From Paracoccus zeaxanthinifaciens ATCC 21588 (GTDB lineage Bacteria > Pseudomonadota > Alphaproteobacteria > Rhodobacterales > Rhodobacteraceae): a DNA stretch of 64,000 nt. Positions 18,685 through 26,924 of this stretch are shown piece by piece. The translations under genes and the position numbers were made by a program. Each line of letters starts with the position of its first letter. Position 1 is the stretch's first letter. The notes beneath the pieces were generated by a model that worked only from the letters and a program-made list of their open reading frames with translations, made no database searches and was not told where the DNA came from. The stretch covers positions 62,001 through 126,000 of the forward strand of contig NZ_ATUJ01000002.1 in NCBI RefSeq assembly GCF_000420145.1, given 5' to 3'.

Positions 18685-19415
18685 TGGACGACATCATCGT
18701 GCTGTCCGCCGCCACCATGGCGGCGGGCTTTCTGCGGGGCGTGACCGGGTTCGGTTTCGCCCTTGCTGCCGTTCCGCTCTACAGTCTCAGCGTGCCGCCG
18801 ATCCAGGCGGTGGTCATGGCGCAGATGCTGCAGATCGCCGCCGCGCCGACGGATATCGTACAGAACCGCCGCAGCGTGGACCGCAAGGCGCTGGCCCTGC
18901 TGTGCTCGGGCGCGGTGATCTGCACGCCGGTCGGCGCGTTCTTCGCGACCCGCCTGCCCGCCGACGCCATGCGCCTTGCCATCGCGGTCGTGGTGCTGAT
19001 GGGCCTTTTGGCGCTGATGGCGAAGGTCACGATCCGCGACGGCAAGGGCCCGGCGATCACCGCGGGTGCGGTGGCGGGCCTGCTGGGGGGACTGGCCGCG
19101 ATGCCCGGACCGCCCGCCGTGGCCTATTTCCTGGGCCGGGGCGCGGGCAAGGCATCCAGCCGGGCCTCGTTGCTGCTGTTCTTCGCCTTCACGGCGGTCA
19201 TCGCGCTTGGATCGCTTGCGATCGGGTCGGACGTGCTGCGCTGGCACATGGTGCTGGCAGCGGTCGCGGCCTATCCATCGATGCTGATCGGAAGCTGGCT
19301 GGGCACGCGCCTGTTCCAGCGGCTGGGCGACGGGCATTACCGGATCGCGGCGCTTGGCGTGCTGTTCTTCTCGGCGGTGCTGACGGGGATCAAGGGCGTC
19401 GCGGGCCTGATCTGA
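18684..19415 (+). CDS. TauE/SafE family anion exporter
   Basis: Inner-membrane protein of 243 residues with about 7-8 hydrophobic segments. It has the family start (LSAATMAAGFLRGVTGFGFALAAVPL) and the internal repeat G-L-L-G-G-L-A-A-M-P-G-P-P near residue 135. TauE/SafE members export sulfite, sulfoacetate and related sulfonates. It begins in the stop codon of the aldehyde dehydrogenase gene (TGATG), so the two are coupled. That pairing fits a sulfoacetate exporter (SafE) better than a sulfite exporter, and no sulfoacetaldehyde acetyltransferase (xsc) gene is in the window to make sulfite. Confidence 0.85.
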   Translation: MDDIIVLSAATMAAGFLRGVTGFGFALAAVPLYSLSVPPIQAVVMAQMLQIAAAPTDIVQNRRSVDRKALALLCSGAVICTPVGAFFATRLPADAMRLAIAVVVLMGLLALMAKVTIRDGKGPAITAGAVAGLLGGLAAMPGPPAVAYFLGRGAGKASSRASLLLFFAFTAVIALGSLAIGSDVLRWHMVLAAVAAYPSMLIGSWLGTRLFQRLGDGHYRIAALGVLFFSAVLTGIKGVAGLI

Positions 19416-19433
19416 ACCGATCCGCAACGAAGA

Positions 19434-19460
19434 ACGCCGCCCCCGACGGGGCGGCGTTTC
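19434..19460 (+). terminator. Terminator between exporter gene and tauC
   Basis: ACGCCGCCCC (19434-19443), loop CGAC, then GGGGCGGCGT (19448-19457) with TTTC following. The 10-bp perfect stem sits between convergent genes and probably serves both strands (the minus-strand side has only TTCTTCG-like text, so it is weaker there). Confidence 0.8.
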
Positions 19461-19469
19461 GCGTTTCTC

Positions 19470-20732
19470 TCAGGAGCGGCCCTTCCAGGGCACCAGCCAG
19501 CTTTCGGCCTTGCGCATCAGGATGTCGATGCCGAAGCCGATCAGGCCGATCAGCACGATCCCCATGATCACGATGTCGGTCGCCTGGAACTTGGACGCCG
19601 CGACGATCATCTTGCCCGCGCCCTTTTCGGCGGCGACCAGCTCGGCCGCGACGACGGTGCCCCAGCAGACGCCCATCGCGACCCGCGCACCGGTGAAGAT
19701 CTCGGGAAGCGAGTTCGGCACGATGACATGCCGCAGCACCTGCCATTTCGACGCGCCCAGGCTGTAGGCCGCGTGCACCTTGGTGATGTTCACCCCCGAC
19801 ACGCCCGCCCGGGCCGAGATGATCATGACCCACAGCGCGGCCAGGAACAGCAGCACGATCTTGCCGTTCTCGCCGATGCCGAACCAGATGATGACCAGCG
19901 GGATCAGCGCAAGCGGCGGGACGGGGCGCATGAATTCGACGATGGGATCGAACCAGCCGCGCGCCCAGCCCGACAGGCCCATCGCGTAGCCAAGCGGGAT
20001 CCCCACCAGCGACCCGATCACGAAGCCCGCGATCACGCGCCACAGCGACCAGCCGACATGTTCCAGCAGGGCGACGTTCTGGTATCCGTCGCGCGCGATC
20101 TCGAAGAAGCGGGCGACGACGGCCTCGGGGGCGGGCATCCAGATCGGCTCCATCTGCAGGCCCTTGTCGGGCGAGAAGTTGAGCGAGCCCTTGGCCGTCA
20201 TCGTGACGCTGCCATCGGGGACCGCGACCGTGCCGCCCGGCTGGATCGGGCGACCTTCGATCGCGGTGATGGTCGCGTCGTCGCCATCGTTGCGCTGCGC
20301 GCTGATCAGGACCGAGCGCCATGCGGCGACGGTCGCGACATCGCTTGTGGCAAAGCCGGTCGCGGGTCCGGCCTCGGGGTCCTCGGCCTCGGCGCCGGTC
20401 TCGTGGACCAGCACGGTCACTGTGGCGTCGGCCTGCTGCCCGTCCGGCGCGGTCGCCGTGTAGGTGAACGAGGTCGTCCCCGTGTAAGGCCCCGGCACGT
20501 GGACCGGCACCAGCTTCGAACCGGTGAACGCGCCCCAGACCAGGAACACCACCACGACCGAGATGATCGAGGCCCATCGGTCGGGCCTTACGGCGCTTTC
20601 ATCCCCGAAGGTGACGGTCTTGAGCGAGGTGAAGTCGGTGACCTTGGCCATCGACCTGCGCACCAGGGATATGGCCAGCGCCGCCCCGAAGAACAGCGCG
20701 GCATAGACGGCAAGTATGATGAGACCGGTCAT
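19470..20732 (-). CDS. tauC: Taurine ABC transporter permease with large periplasmic insert
   Basis: Inner-membrane permease of the taurine importer. At 420 residues it is far longer than the usual 270-280. One hydrophobic segment opens the protein, a second lies near residues 54-73 (WASIISVVVVFLVWGAF), and the ABC permease core runs from about 215 to the end (EAA loop near AAYSLGASKWQVLRHVIVPN). Between them lie about 135 polar residues with beta-sandwich text (SFTYTATAPDGQQADATVTV, later GSVTMTAKGSLNFSPDKG) that resembles cadherin-like repeats of surface proteins. The insert should face the periplasm. It starts 2 bases from the tauB stop. Confidence 0.88.
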   Translation of the reverse strand: MTGLIILAVYAALFFGAALAISLVRRSMAKVTDFTSLKTVTFGDESAVRPDRWASIISVVVVFLVWGAFTGSKLVPVHVPGPYTGTTSFTYTATAPDGQQADATVTVLVHETGAEAEDPEAGPATGFATSDVATVAAWRSVLISAQRNDGDDATITAIEGRPIQPGGTVAVPDGSVTMTAKGSLNFSPDKGLQMEPIWMPAPEAVVARFFEIARDGYQNVALLEHVGWSLWRVIAGFVIGSLVGIPLGYAMGLSGWARGWFDPIVEFMRPVPPLALIPLVIIWFGIGENGKIVLLFLAALWVMIISARAGVSGVNITKVHAAYSLGASKWQVLRHVIVPNSLPEIFTGARVAMGVCWGTVVAAELVAAEKGAGKMIVAASKFQATDIVIMGIVLIGLIGFGIDILMRKAESWLVPWKGRS

Positions 20733-20733
20733 G

Positions 20734-21534
20734 TCAGTTCTCTGCTCCGCCCATGATTTCCTCTTCCATTTCCCAGATCATGCCCAGGATCTCGTTCTTG
20801 GTGGCCCCGAAGGCCGGATCTTCCTTGACCGAGCGCAGATCGGCGCCGACCGCGCGTTCGGCGAAGGGCAGGCGATATTCCTTGTGGATGCGGCCGGGGC
20901 GCGGGGCCATGACCAGCAGGCGTTCGCCCAGCAGCAGCGCCTCGTCGACGGAATGCGTGATCAGGATGATGGTCTTGCCCGTCTCCTTCCACAGCTTCAG
21001 CACGAGGCCCTGCATCTTCTCGCGCGTCAGCGCGTCCAGCGCGCCCAGGGGTTCGTCCATCAGGATCACGTCGGGGTCGTTGGCAAGGCAGCGGGCCAGC
21101 GCCACGCGCTGCTGCATGCCGCCCGACAGCTCGTAGACGGCCTTGGTCTTGAACGCGCCAAGGCCGACCGTGTCCAGAAGGTTCTCGACGATGGTGTTGC
21201 GCTCGGTCTCGTCCATGCCCTTCATGCGGGGGCCGAATTCGACGTTCTGGCGCACACTCATCCATTCGAACAGCGCGCCCTTCTGGAAGACCATGCCGCG
21301 TTCCGCGCCGGGGCCGGTGACGGGGCGGCCATCCAGCGTGACCTGGCCCGCGGTGGGCGCAAGGAACCCGGCAAGGATGTTCAGAAGCGTCGATTTCCCG
21401 CAACCCGACGGGCCGAGAACCGACAGAAGCTCTCCCTTGCCGATATCAAGCGAGACGTCCTTCAACGCCTGAACATGCCCGCCCTTGGGCAGGTCGAAAC
21501 GCATGGACAGGTTGTCGATGCTGAGAAATGCCAT
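20734..21534 (-). CDS. tauB: Taurine ABC transporter ATPase
   Basis: 266-residue ABC ATPase of the taurine/nitrate/sulfonate family: Walker A GPSGCGKST near residue 40, signature LSGGMQQRV near 138, Walker B VILMDEP near 160 and switch HSVDEA. Start ATG 21534 (MAFLSIDNLSMRF) matches family N-termini; the longer open frame upstream crosses the hairpin at 21564-21598 and was excluded. It sits between tauA and tauC on the minus strand. Confidence 0.92.
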   Translation of the reverse strand: MAFLSIDNLSMRFDLPKGGHVQALKDVSLDIGKGELLSVLGPSGCGKSTLLNILAGFLAPTAGQVTLDGRPVTGPGAERGMVFQKGALFEWMSVRQNVEFGPRMKGMDETERNTIVENLLDTVGLGAFKTKAVYELSGGMQQRVALARCLANDPDVILMDEPLGALDALTREKMQGLVLKLWKETGKTIILITHSVDEALLLGERLLVMAPRPGRIHKEYRLPFAERAVGADLRSVKEDPAFGATKNEILGMIWEMEEEIMGGAEN

Positions 21535-21563
21535 GGGCAGTATTCCCGAAATCAAAGGGTGGT

Positions 21564-21598
21564 CGTTCCGGGCGCAGGGTCGTGCCGCGCCCGGAACG
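21564..21598 (-). other. Strong hairpin between tauA and tauB
   Basis: CGTTCCGGGCGC (21564-21575) and GCGCCCGGAACG (21587-21598) form a perfect 12-bp stem with an 11-base loop. There is no T-run. Such hairpins after binding-protein genes commonly protect the upstream message or lower read-through, giving more binding protein than ATPase. A similar one follows the betaine-type binding protein gene at 30257. Confidence 0.6.
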
Positions 21599-21604
21599 CA
21601 GGGT

Positions 21605-22585
21605 TCACTGGGTCGCGGCCAAGGGCGCGGTGTTGATCGCCGCGGCATAGCTGTCCAGCGCGCTGCCGATGCTGCCGGCCTCGACGAAGACGTCCGCGAC
21701 GCCCTTCATGAAGTTCTGCGCGTTGCCGCCCAGCCATTTCGGCGACAGCTGTTCCTCGACACTGGGGAAGGCGAAGGTCTCGATCGCGGCCTCGGCCTCT
21801 TCGGGGGTCATGCCGGATTCCGCGGCGATCTTGGCCAGCATCTCGGGGTCGTGGTTCTCGTTCCACTCGGCGTTGACGGCGGCGGTCACGGCCAGGAACT
21901 CGGACACCAGCGCCTCGTTCTCGACCACGAAATCGGCGGGGGCCGAGGTCACGTCGAAGACGAGGATGCCCAGCTCCTCCTTCTCGGCGCCGGTCAGCAG
22001 CACGTTGCCGTGCTCCTTCATGCGGGCAAGGCCACCGCCGTAACCGCAGGCGAAATCGACCTCGCCCTGGGCCAGCGCGGCGGCACCGTCGGTCGGCGCC
22101 ATGTCCACGACCGTCAGCGAGGCCACGTCCACGCCGAAATGCTCCATCTGGCGCAGGAAGCCGTAATGTGCGGCGGTGCCCATCGGCACGGCGACCTTCT
22201 TGCCGGCCAGCTCGTCCGCGCTGCCCTTGTCGATCTCCAGCGCGGTCGCGACGACGCAGTTGTCGTTCTCGGAATAGCTGACGGCGACATCCAGCGTCTG
22301 CAGCGCCTGACCGGCCGATGCGGCCACCACGAAGGGCGGCACGCCCTGCGACAGCGCGATCTGCACATCCCCGGATGCCATCGCCGCCGACATGGCGGTG
22401 CCGGTCTCGAAGGCGACCCAGTTGACCTTCATGCCAAGCGCCTCGTCATAGGTGCCGTCGGCCTTGGCGGCCAGGAACGGCATCGGCCATTCCAGGAAAT
22501 AGGCCACGGTCAGTTCCTCGGCGGCGGCGGCGCCCGCCACCAGCGCCATCGCGCTTGCGGACATCATGCTGGCAAATCTTCTCAT
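21605..22585 (-). CDS. tauA: Taurine ABC transporter substrate-binding protein
   Basis: Periplasmic taurine-binding protein of 326 residues. It has a signal peptide (MRRFASMMSASAMALVAGAAAAEE) and the SsuA/TauA-family start LTVAYFLEWPMPFLAAKADG. Later blocks include GDVQIALSQGVPPFVVAAS near residue 70 and ELAGKKVAVPMGTAAHYGFL near 125. It is divergent from the taurine-pyruvate aminotransferase gene, sharing the 278-base region with the TauR-like repeats. AGAGAGA-type Shine-Dalgarno text precedes the start. Confidence 0.9.
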   Translation of the reverse strand: MRRFASMMSASAMALVAGAAAAEELTVAYFLEWPMPFLAAKADGTYDEALGMKVNWVAFETGTAMSAAMASGDVQIALSQGVPPFVVAASAGQALQTLDVAVSYSENDNCVVATALEIDKGSADELAGKKVAVPMGTAAHYGFLRQMEHFGVDVASLTVVDMAPTDGAAALAQGEVDFACGYGGGLARMKEHGNVLLTGAEKEELGILVFDVTSAPADFVVENEALVSEFLAVTAAVNAEWNENHDPEMLAKIAAESGMTPEEAEAAIETFAFPSVEEQLSPKWLGGNAQNFMKGVADVFVEAGSIGSALDSYAAAINTAPLAATQ

Positions 22586-22728
22586 CTCTCTCTCCTTCGG
22601 GCGGATGTTTGGCGACGCGTTGGCCGCAAGGCTTTTCCCTGTCGTTCCGGCACGGCGACCCGCATGGGGCGCCCGCCGATGATCCGATCAAGGCGGATGA
22701 TGATGCGCCGCTCAACATGCCTGCAAGT

Positions 22729-22792
22729 CTGGACCTATCGCTTGGGGTCGTCTGGCCCTACTCGCGCTGCAAGTTTGGGCACAGTTTGGGAC
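22729..22792 (+). promoter_or_regulatory. Candidate TauR binding region, tauA/tpa intergenic
   Basis: CTGGACCTAT (22729-22738) and CTGGCCCTAC (22752-22761) are direct repeats 23 bases apart. Two related cores, GTTTGGGCA (22773) and GTTTGGGAC (22784), follow in phase at +23 and +11 when aligned with GTCTGG at 22727 and 22750. The even spacing places all four on one face of the helix. TauR, a MocR-type activator coded at 24314, is the expected binder. The same repeat pair is found at 17098-17129. Confidence 0.65.
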
Positions 22793-22863
22793 CAGATGCG
22801 CAGCGGCGGGATCGTCCCCCGAAGCATGTCCCCTTCCCTTGCCCCCGATTGGAGTGCCCTCCC

Positions 22864-24240
22864 GTGAACCAAGTCGCCCCCGTCAACGATTTCTCGGAAA
22901 TCATCAGCGCCGACCGCGCGCATGTCTGGCATCACCTGACCCAGCACAAGGCGCACGAGACGACCGACCCCCGCATCATGGTCGAGGGCAAGGGCATGCG
23001 CGTCTGGGATGCCACGGGGCGCGAACATCTGGACGCCGTGTCGGGCGGCGTCTGGACCGTCAATGTCGGATATGGCCGCGACACGATCGGGCAGGCGATC
23101 AGCGATCAGGTCACGAAGATGAACTTCTTCGCGCAGAACAACGGATCGGTTCCCGGTGCCCTGTTCGCGCAGAAGCTGATCGAGCGGATGCCGGGCATGA
23201 GCCGCGTCTACTATGTCAACTCGGGGTCCGAGGCCAACGAGAAGGCGTTCAAGATGGTCCGCCAGATCGCGCAGAAGCGTTACGGCGGGCAGAAGTACAA
23301 GATCCTTTATCGCGAGCGCGACTATCACGGCTCGACCATCTCGACGATCTCGGCGGGCGGCCAGTTCGAGCGGAACGCCCATTACGGCCCCTATACCCCC
23401 GGCTTCGTCGAGGTGCCGCACTGCCTGGAATACCGCGCGCAGTGGGATGTCGAGAATTACGGCCAGCGCGCGGCCGACGCCATCGATGAGGTGATCCTGC
23501 GCGAGGGCCCCGAGACCGTCGGCGCGCTGTGCCTTGAAACCGTGACGGCGGGCGGCGGCGTCATCACCCCGCCCGAAGGGTATTGGCAGCGCGTGCAGGA
23601 GATCTGCCGCAAATACGACATCCTGCTGCATCTGGACGAGGTGGTCTGCGGCATCGGACGCACCGGCAAGTGGTTCGGATACCAGCATTACGGCATCCAG
23701 CCGGACCTGGTGACGATGGCCAAGGGCGTGGCCTCGGGCTATGCCGCGATCGCCTGTCTTGTCACGACCGAGAAGGTCTTCGAGATGTTCAAGGATGCCA
23801 GCGATCCGATGGGTCATTTCCGCGACATCTCGACCTATGGCGGCTGCACCGGCGGGCCGGCGGCAGCGCTGGAGAACATGCGCATCATCGAGGAAGAGGG
23901 CCTGCTGGAGAACACGCTGGCCATGGGCGAGCGGCTGATGGGCAACCTGCGCGAATTGCAGGAACGCCACGCGGCGATCGGCGACGTGCGCGGGCTGGGA
24001 CTGTTCTGCGGGGCCGAACTGGTCGCGGATCGGGAAACCAAGGAACCCGCCCCCGAGGCCAAGGTGCAGGCCGTCATCGCGGAATGCATGGCGCAGGGCG
24101 TCATCATCGGCGCGACAGCGCGGGCGATCCCGGGCTTCAACAACACGCTGTGCCTGGCCCCTGCCCTGATCGCCACCGCCGAGGACATCGACGCGATCAC
24201 CGCGGCCATCGACGTCGCCCTGACGCGCGTCTTCGGCTGA
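22864..24240 (+). CDS. tpa: Taurine--pyruvate aminotransferase
   Basis: Transfers the amino group of taurine to pyruvate, giving alanine and sulfoacetaldehyde; cytoplasmic, PLP-dependent. The 458-residue class III aminotransferase carries YYVNSGSEANEKAFKM near residue 117, LHLDEVVCGIGRTGKWF near 258 and the PLP lysine in LVTMAKGVASGYAAIAC near 290. The N-terminus HVWHHLTQHKAHE is typical of Tpa. I chose GTG 22864, with GGAG 9 bases upstream; no ATG fits, since the frame further upstream overlaps the promoter. It is divergent from tauA and followed by tauR. Confidence 0.9.
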   Translation: MNQVAPVNDFSEIISADRAHVWHHLTQHKAHETTDPRIMVEGKGMRVWDATGREHLDAVSGGVWTVNVGYGRDTIGQAISDQVTKMNFFAQNNGSVPGALFAQKLIERMPGMSRVYYVNSGSEANEKAFKMVRQIAQKRYGGQKYKILYRERDYHGSTISTISAGGQFERNAHYGPYTPGFVEVPHCLEYRAQWDVENYGQRAADAIDEVILREGPETVGALCLETVTAGGGVITPPEGYWQRVQEICRKYDILLHLDEVVCGIGRTGKWFGYQHYGIQPDLVTMAKGVASGYAAIACLVTTEKVFEMFKDASDPMGHFRDISTYGGCTGGPAAALENMRIIEEEGLLENTLAMGERLMGNLRELQERHAAIGDVRGLGLFCGAELVADRETKEPAPEAKVQAVIAECMAQGVIIGATARAIPGFNNTLCLAPALIATAEDIDAITAAIDVALTRVFG

Positions 24241-24260
24241 CCGGCGGCGATTGCGCAACG

Positions 24261-24292
24261 GGTTCGGACCGCGCTAACCTGCGGTCCGAACC
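24261..24292. promoter_or_regulatory. Perfect 12-bp inverted repeat between tpa and tauR
   Basis: GGTTCGGACCGC and GCGGTCCGAACC surround 8 bases (GCTAACCT). It lies 20 bases after the tpa stop and 22 before the tauR start. No T-run follows, so it is either a stabilising transcript hairpin or an operator for tauR. It does not contain the CTGG half-site seen in the TauR repeats. Confidence 0.5.
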
Positions 24293-24313
24293 ACCCGTGC
24301 GACGGAACGGCAA

Positions 24314-25786
24314 TTGGCGATACCACCCGAAATCTTCCTTCTGCCCGCCAAGAGCGACGCGACCCTTCAGCAGCAGATCCAGCAGGTCGTGGCCGAGGCG
24401 ATCGTCTCGGGGCGCTGCGCCCCCGGCGAGAAGATGCCGTCCTCGCGCAGGCTGGCCGAACATCTGGGCGTGTCCCGGATCACGGTCACGCTTGGATATA
24501 CGGAACTGGTCGCGAACGAATACCTCGTCTCGCGCGACAGGTCGGGCTATTTCGTGGCCGATACCGCGCCTACGCGCCCCGTCTTCGCCGACCAGGCCGA
24601 GGACAGCCGCGGCGGCGTGGACTGGGACCGCAAGCTGACGCGCCGGACCCTGCAGCGCGACGACATCCTGCGCCCCCCGAACTGGAGCGATTACCGCTTT
24701 CCCTTCATCTATGGCCAGTCGGACCCGGACCTGTTCGACCACGGCAACTGGCGCAACTGCGCCCTGCGCGCGGTCGGGCGGCGCGATTTCGACAGCCTTG
24801 CGCAGGACCATTACCAGAACGACGATCCGATGCTGGTCGAGTTCATCCTGCGCCAGATCCTGCCCCGCCGCGGCATCCGCGCCCATCCCGACGAGATCCT
24901 GATCACCATGGGCGGGCAGAACGCGCTGTGGATGATCGCGCAGCTGCTGCTGTCCGAGGGGCAGAAGGCCATCGTCGAAAACCCCTGCTTTCCGGGGCTG
25001 CGCCGGATCTTCGACCAGATGCGCTATGTCGCGACCTCGGTCGATGTGGATGGCGACGGCCTGCCGCCGGACCGGATCCCGCCGGATGCGGACCTGGTCT
25101 TCACCACCCCCAGCCACCACGCGCCGACCAACGTGACGATGCCGCTGGAACGGCGCCTGCAAATGCTGGACCGAGCCTTGCAGGACGACTTCCTCATCGT
25201 CGAGGACGATTACGAGTTCGAGATGTCCTTCCTCAACCCGCCCGCACCCGCGCTCAAGTCGCTGGATCGGGCGGGGTCGGTCATCTACCTCGGGTCGTTC
25301 TCCAAATCGATCTTTCCGGGGTTGCGGCTGGGCTATGTCGTGGGGGCGAAGCCGCTGATCCAGGAAATGCGCAAGCTGCGCACGGTCGTCCTGCGCCATC
25401 CGCCCAGCCATATTCAGCGCACGACCGCCTATTTCCTGTCGCTCGGGCATTACGACAGCCAGCTTGCGCGGATGGCCCGCGTCTATGGCAAGCGCCGCGC
25501 CATCATGGAGGGCTGCATCCGCGAATTCGGCCTGACGCCCGCGGGGCGCGACATGCATGGCGGGTCGTCCTTCTGGATGAAGGCCCCGCCCGGCGTCGAT
25601 ACGACCCAGCTGGCGCTGGACCTGCGCCGGAACAGCGTCCTGATCGAACCCGGCAATGCCTTCTTCGCGCATCGCGCGCCCGACAAGGCGCATTACCGCA
25701 TCGCCTATTCCTCGATCAACGCGAACCTCATCCGCGACGGCATGGCCCTGCTGGCCGAGGCGATCCGGCAGGCCCCCCGCGCCTGA
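24314..25786 (+). CDS. tauR: TauR, MocR/GabR-type regulator of taurine genes
   Basis: Activator of taurine uptake and use, 490 residues. An N-terminal GntR winged helix (LQQQIQQVVAEAIVSGRCAPG, then SSRRLAEHLGVSRITVTLGY near residue 45) is fused to an aminotransferase-like domain. That domain carries the PLP lysine region YLGSFSKSIFPGLRLGY near residue 325. Family members sense the ligand through PLP. The only fitting start is TTG 24314 (Leu-Ala-Ile-Pro-Pro); the next in-frame ATG would remove the winged helix. The stop codon abuts that of the convergent lacI-type gene (TGATCA serves both). Confidence 0.88.
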   Translation: MAIPPEIFLLPAKSDATLQQQIQQVVAEAIVSGRCAPGEKMPSSRRLAEHLGVSRITVTLGYTELVANEYLVSRDRSGYFVADTAPTRPVFADQAEDSRGGVDWDRKLTRRTLQRDDILRPPNWSDYRFPFIYGQSDPDLFDHGNWRNCALRAVGRRDFDSLAQDHYQNDDPMLVEFILRQILPRRGIRAHPDEILITMGGQNALWMIAQLLLSEGQKAIVENPCFPGLRRIFDQMRYVATSVDVDGDGLPPDRIPPDADLVFTTPSHHAPTNVTMPLERRLQMLDRALQDDFLIVEDDYEFEMSFLNPPAPALKSLDRAGSVIYLGSFSKSIFPGLRLGYVVGAKPLIQEMRKLRTVVLRHPPSHIQRTTAYFLSLGHYDSQLARMARVYGKRRAIMEGCIREFGLTPAGRDMHGGSSFWMKAPPGVDTTQLALDLRRNSVLIEPGNAFFAHRAPDKAHYRIAYSSINANLIRDGMALLAEAIRQAPRA

Positions 25787-26788
25787 TCATCGGCAGGGAC
25801 CGGTCGAGGCGCGCACGACCAGTTCGTGATCCAGCAGTTGCGGGTCCGGCTTCTCGTCCCTCTCGACCCAGCCCGCCAGCGCATCGGCGACGGCGCGCCC
25901 CATCCGCGACACCGGCAAGTGGATCGTCGACAGCGCCGGATAGAGATGCGCCGAGCCGGGCAGATCGTCGAGACCCATCACCGACATGTCGTCCGGAATG
26001 CGCAACCCGTGGCGCTGCACCTCGGCCATCGCGCCGGCGGCGATGACATCGGACAGGCACAGGATCGCGCTTGGGCGCCGACCCGAAAGCACGCCCCGGA
26101 CCGCCTGACAGCCGCCCGCCGTCGACAGTGTGGTCTCGTGAAAGGTCAGATCGGCATCGCCCTGCCCCTGCAGCGCAAGGACGCGGCGCTGCGTCCGGTC
26201 GTTGCGCAGCGGGCCGTGCAGGACGGCGATGCGACGATGGCCCAGCCCGGTCAGATGGGACAGCGCCGCCAGCGCGGCACCGTGGTTGTCATATCCGATG
26301 GTCGGCATCCGGTAATCCGGATCGTGGCAGGAAATCGCGATGACCGGCAGGCGTGCACGGGCGACCAGCTCGTCGAAGTCGGGGCTGCGGGTCATGCCCG
26401 ACACGATCAGCCCCTCGGCCCCGATATCCAGCAGGGCGCGGGCCTTGGCGAGCTCGATATCGGGATCGTCATCCGTCGTGGCGACGACCAGCGACAGCCG
26501 CTGCGCGGTCAGCCCCTGTTCGAGGTTCGCCAACACGCGCGCGAAGATGTCGCTGTCCAGCGTGGGGACCAGCGCGCCCACGAATCGCGTCCGCCCCGAA
26601 TTGATCGCGCGGGCCGCCGCACTGGGCACCCACTGCAGCCGCCGCATCGCACCCTCGACCCGTTCGCGCGTGGCCGGGGCCACGGTTGCCGGTGAATTCA
26701 TCACCCGCGAGACGGTCGCCACCGACACGCCCGCCTCCGCTGCGACATCGCGCAGGTTCGCCCGCTTCCGCATCGCCGTTTTATTCAT
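25787..26788 (-). CDS. LacI-family transcriptional regulator
   Basis: 333-residue repressor-type protein. The LacI helix-turn-helix is NLRDVAAEAGVSVATVSRVM, with hinge VAPATRERVEGAMRRLQWVPS, and the periplasmic-binding-like effector domain starts near residue 65 (FVGALVPTLDSDIFARVL). Start 26788 (MNKTAMRKRANL) gives a normal length; further in-frame ATGs at 26833 and 26773 are possible. It is divergent from the DUF1989-GcvT gene, and two identical 14-bp palindromes lie between them. The likely effector is the substrate or product of that enzyme. Confidence 0.88.
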   Translation of the reverse strand: MNKTAMRKRANLRDVAAEAGVSVATVSRVMNSPATVAPATRERVEGAMRRLQWVPSAAARAINSGRTRFVGALVPTLDSDIFARVLANLEQGLTAQRLSLVVATTDDDPDIELAKARALLDIGAEGLIVSGMTRSPDFDELVARARLPVIAISCHDPDYRMPTIGYDNHGAALAALSHLTGLGHRRIAVLHGPLRNDRTQRRVLALQGQGDADLTFHETTLSTAGGCQAVRGVLSGRRPSAILCLSDVIAAGAMAEVQRHGLRIPDDMSVMGLDDLPGSAHLYPALSTIHLPVSRMGRAVADALAGWVERDEKPDPQLLDHELVVRASTGPCR

Positions 26789-26868
26789 CCGCACCGCCCG
26801 AGATTCGATCACGCCACCCTGCCGTTCCTGCATTTTCGCAGGAACACCTGTATAGGTTCTTGACGGAT

Positions 26869-26903
26869 GTAACCAGTTACACGCCAACTGTAACCAGTTA
26901 CAT
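26869..26903. promoter_or_regulatory. Two identical palindromic operators for the LacI-type regulator
   Basis: TGTAACCAGTTACA occurs exactly twice, at 26869-26882 and 26890-26903, 21 bases apart. Each is a TGTAAC/GTTACA palindrome around CA, the even symmetry favoured by LacI regulators. Two helical turns of spacing suggests cooperative binding. A TTGACG hexamer at 26861 could be the -35 box for the plus-strand gene, so the operators would cover its promoter. Confidence 0.8.
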
Positions 26904-26924
26904 CTGCAGAATCGAGACCGACTG

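Noticed and set aside
18684..19415. TauE/SafE protein as sulfite exporter
   Set aside because: Sulfite would need sulfoacetaldehyde acetyltransferase, not seen in the window; coupling to an aldehyde dehydrogenase favours sulfoacetate. Kept only as an alternative.
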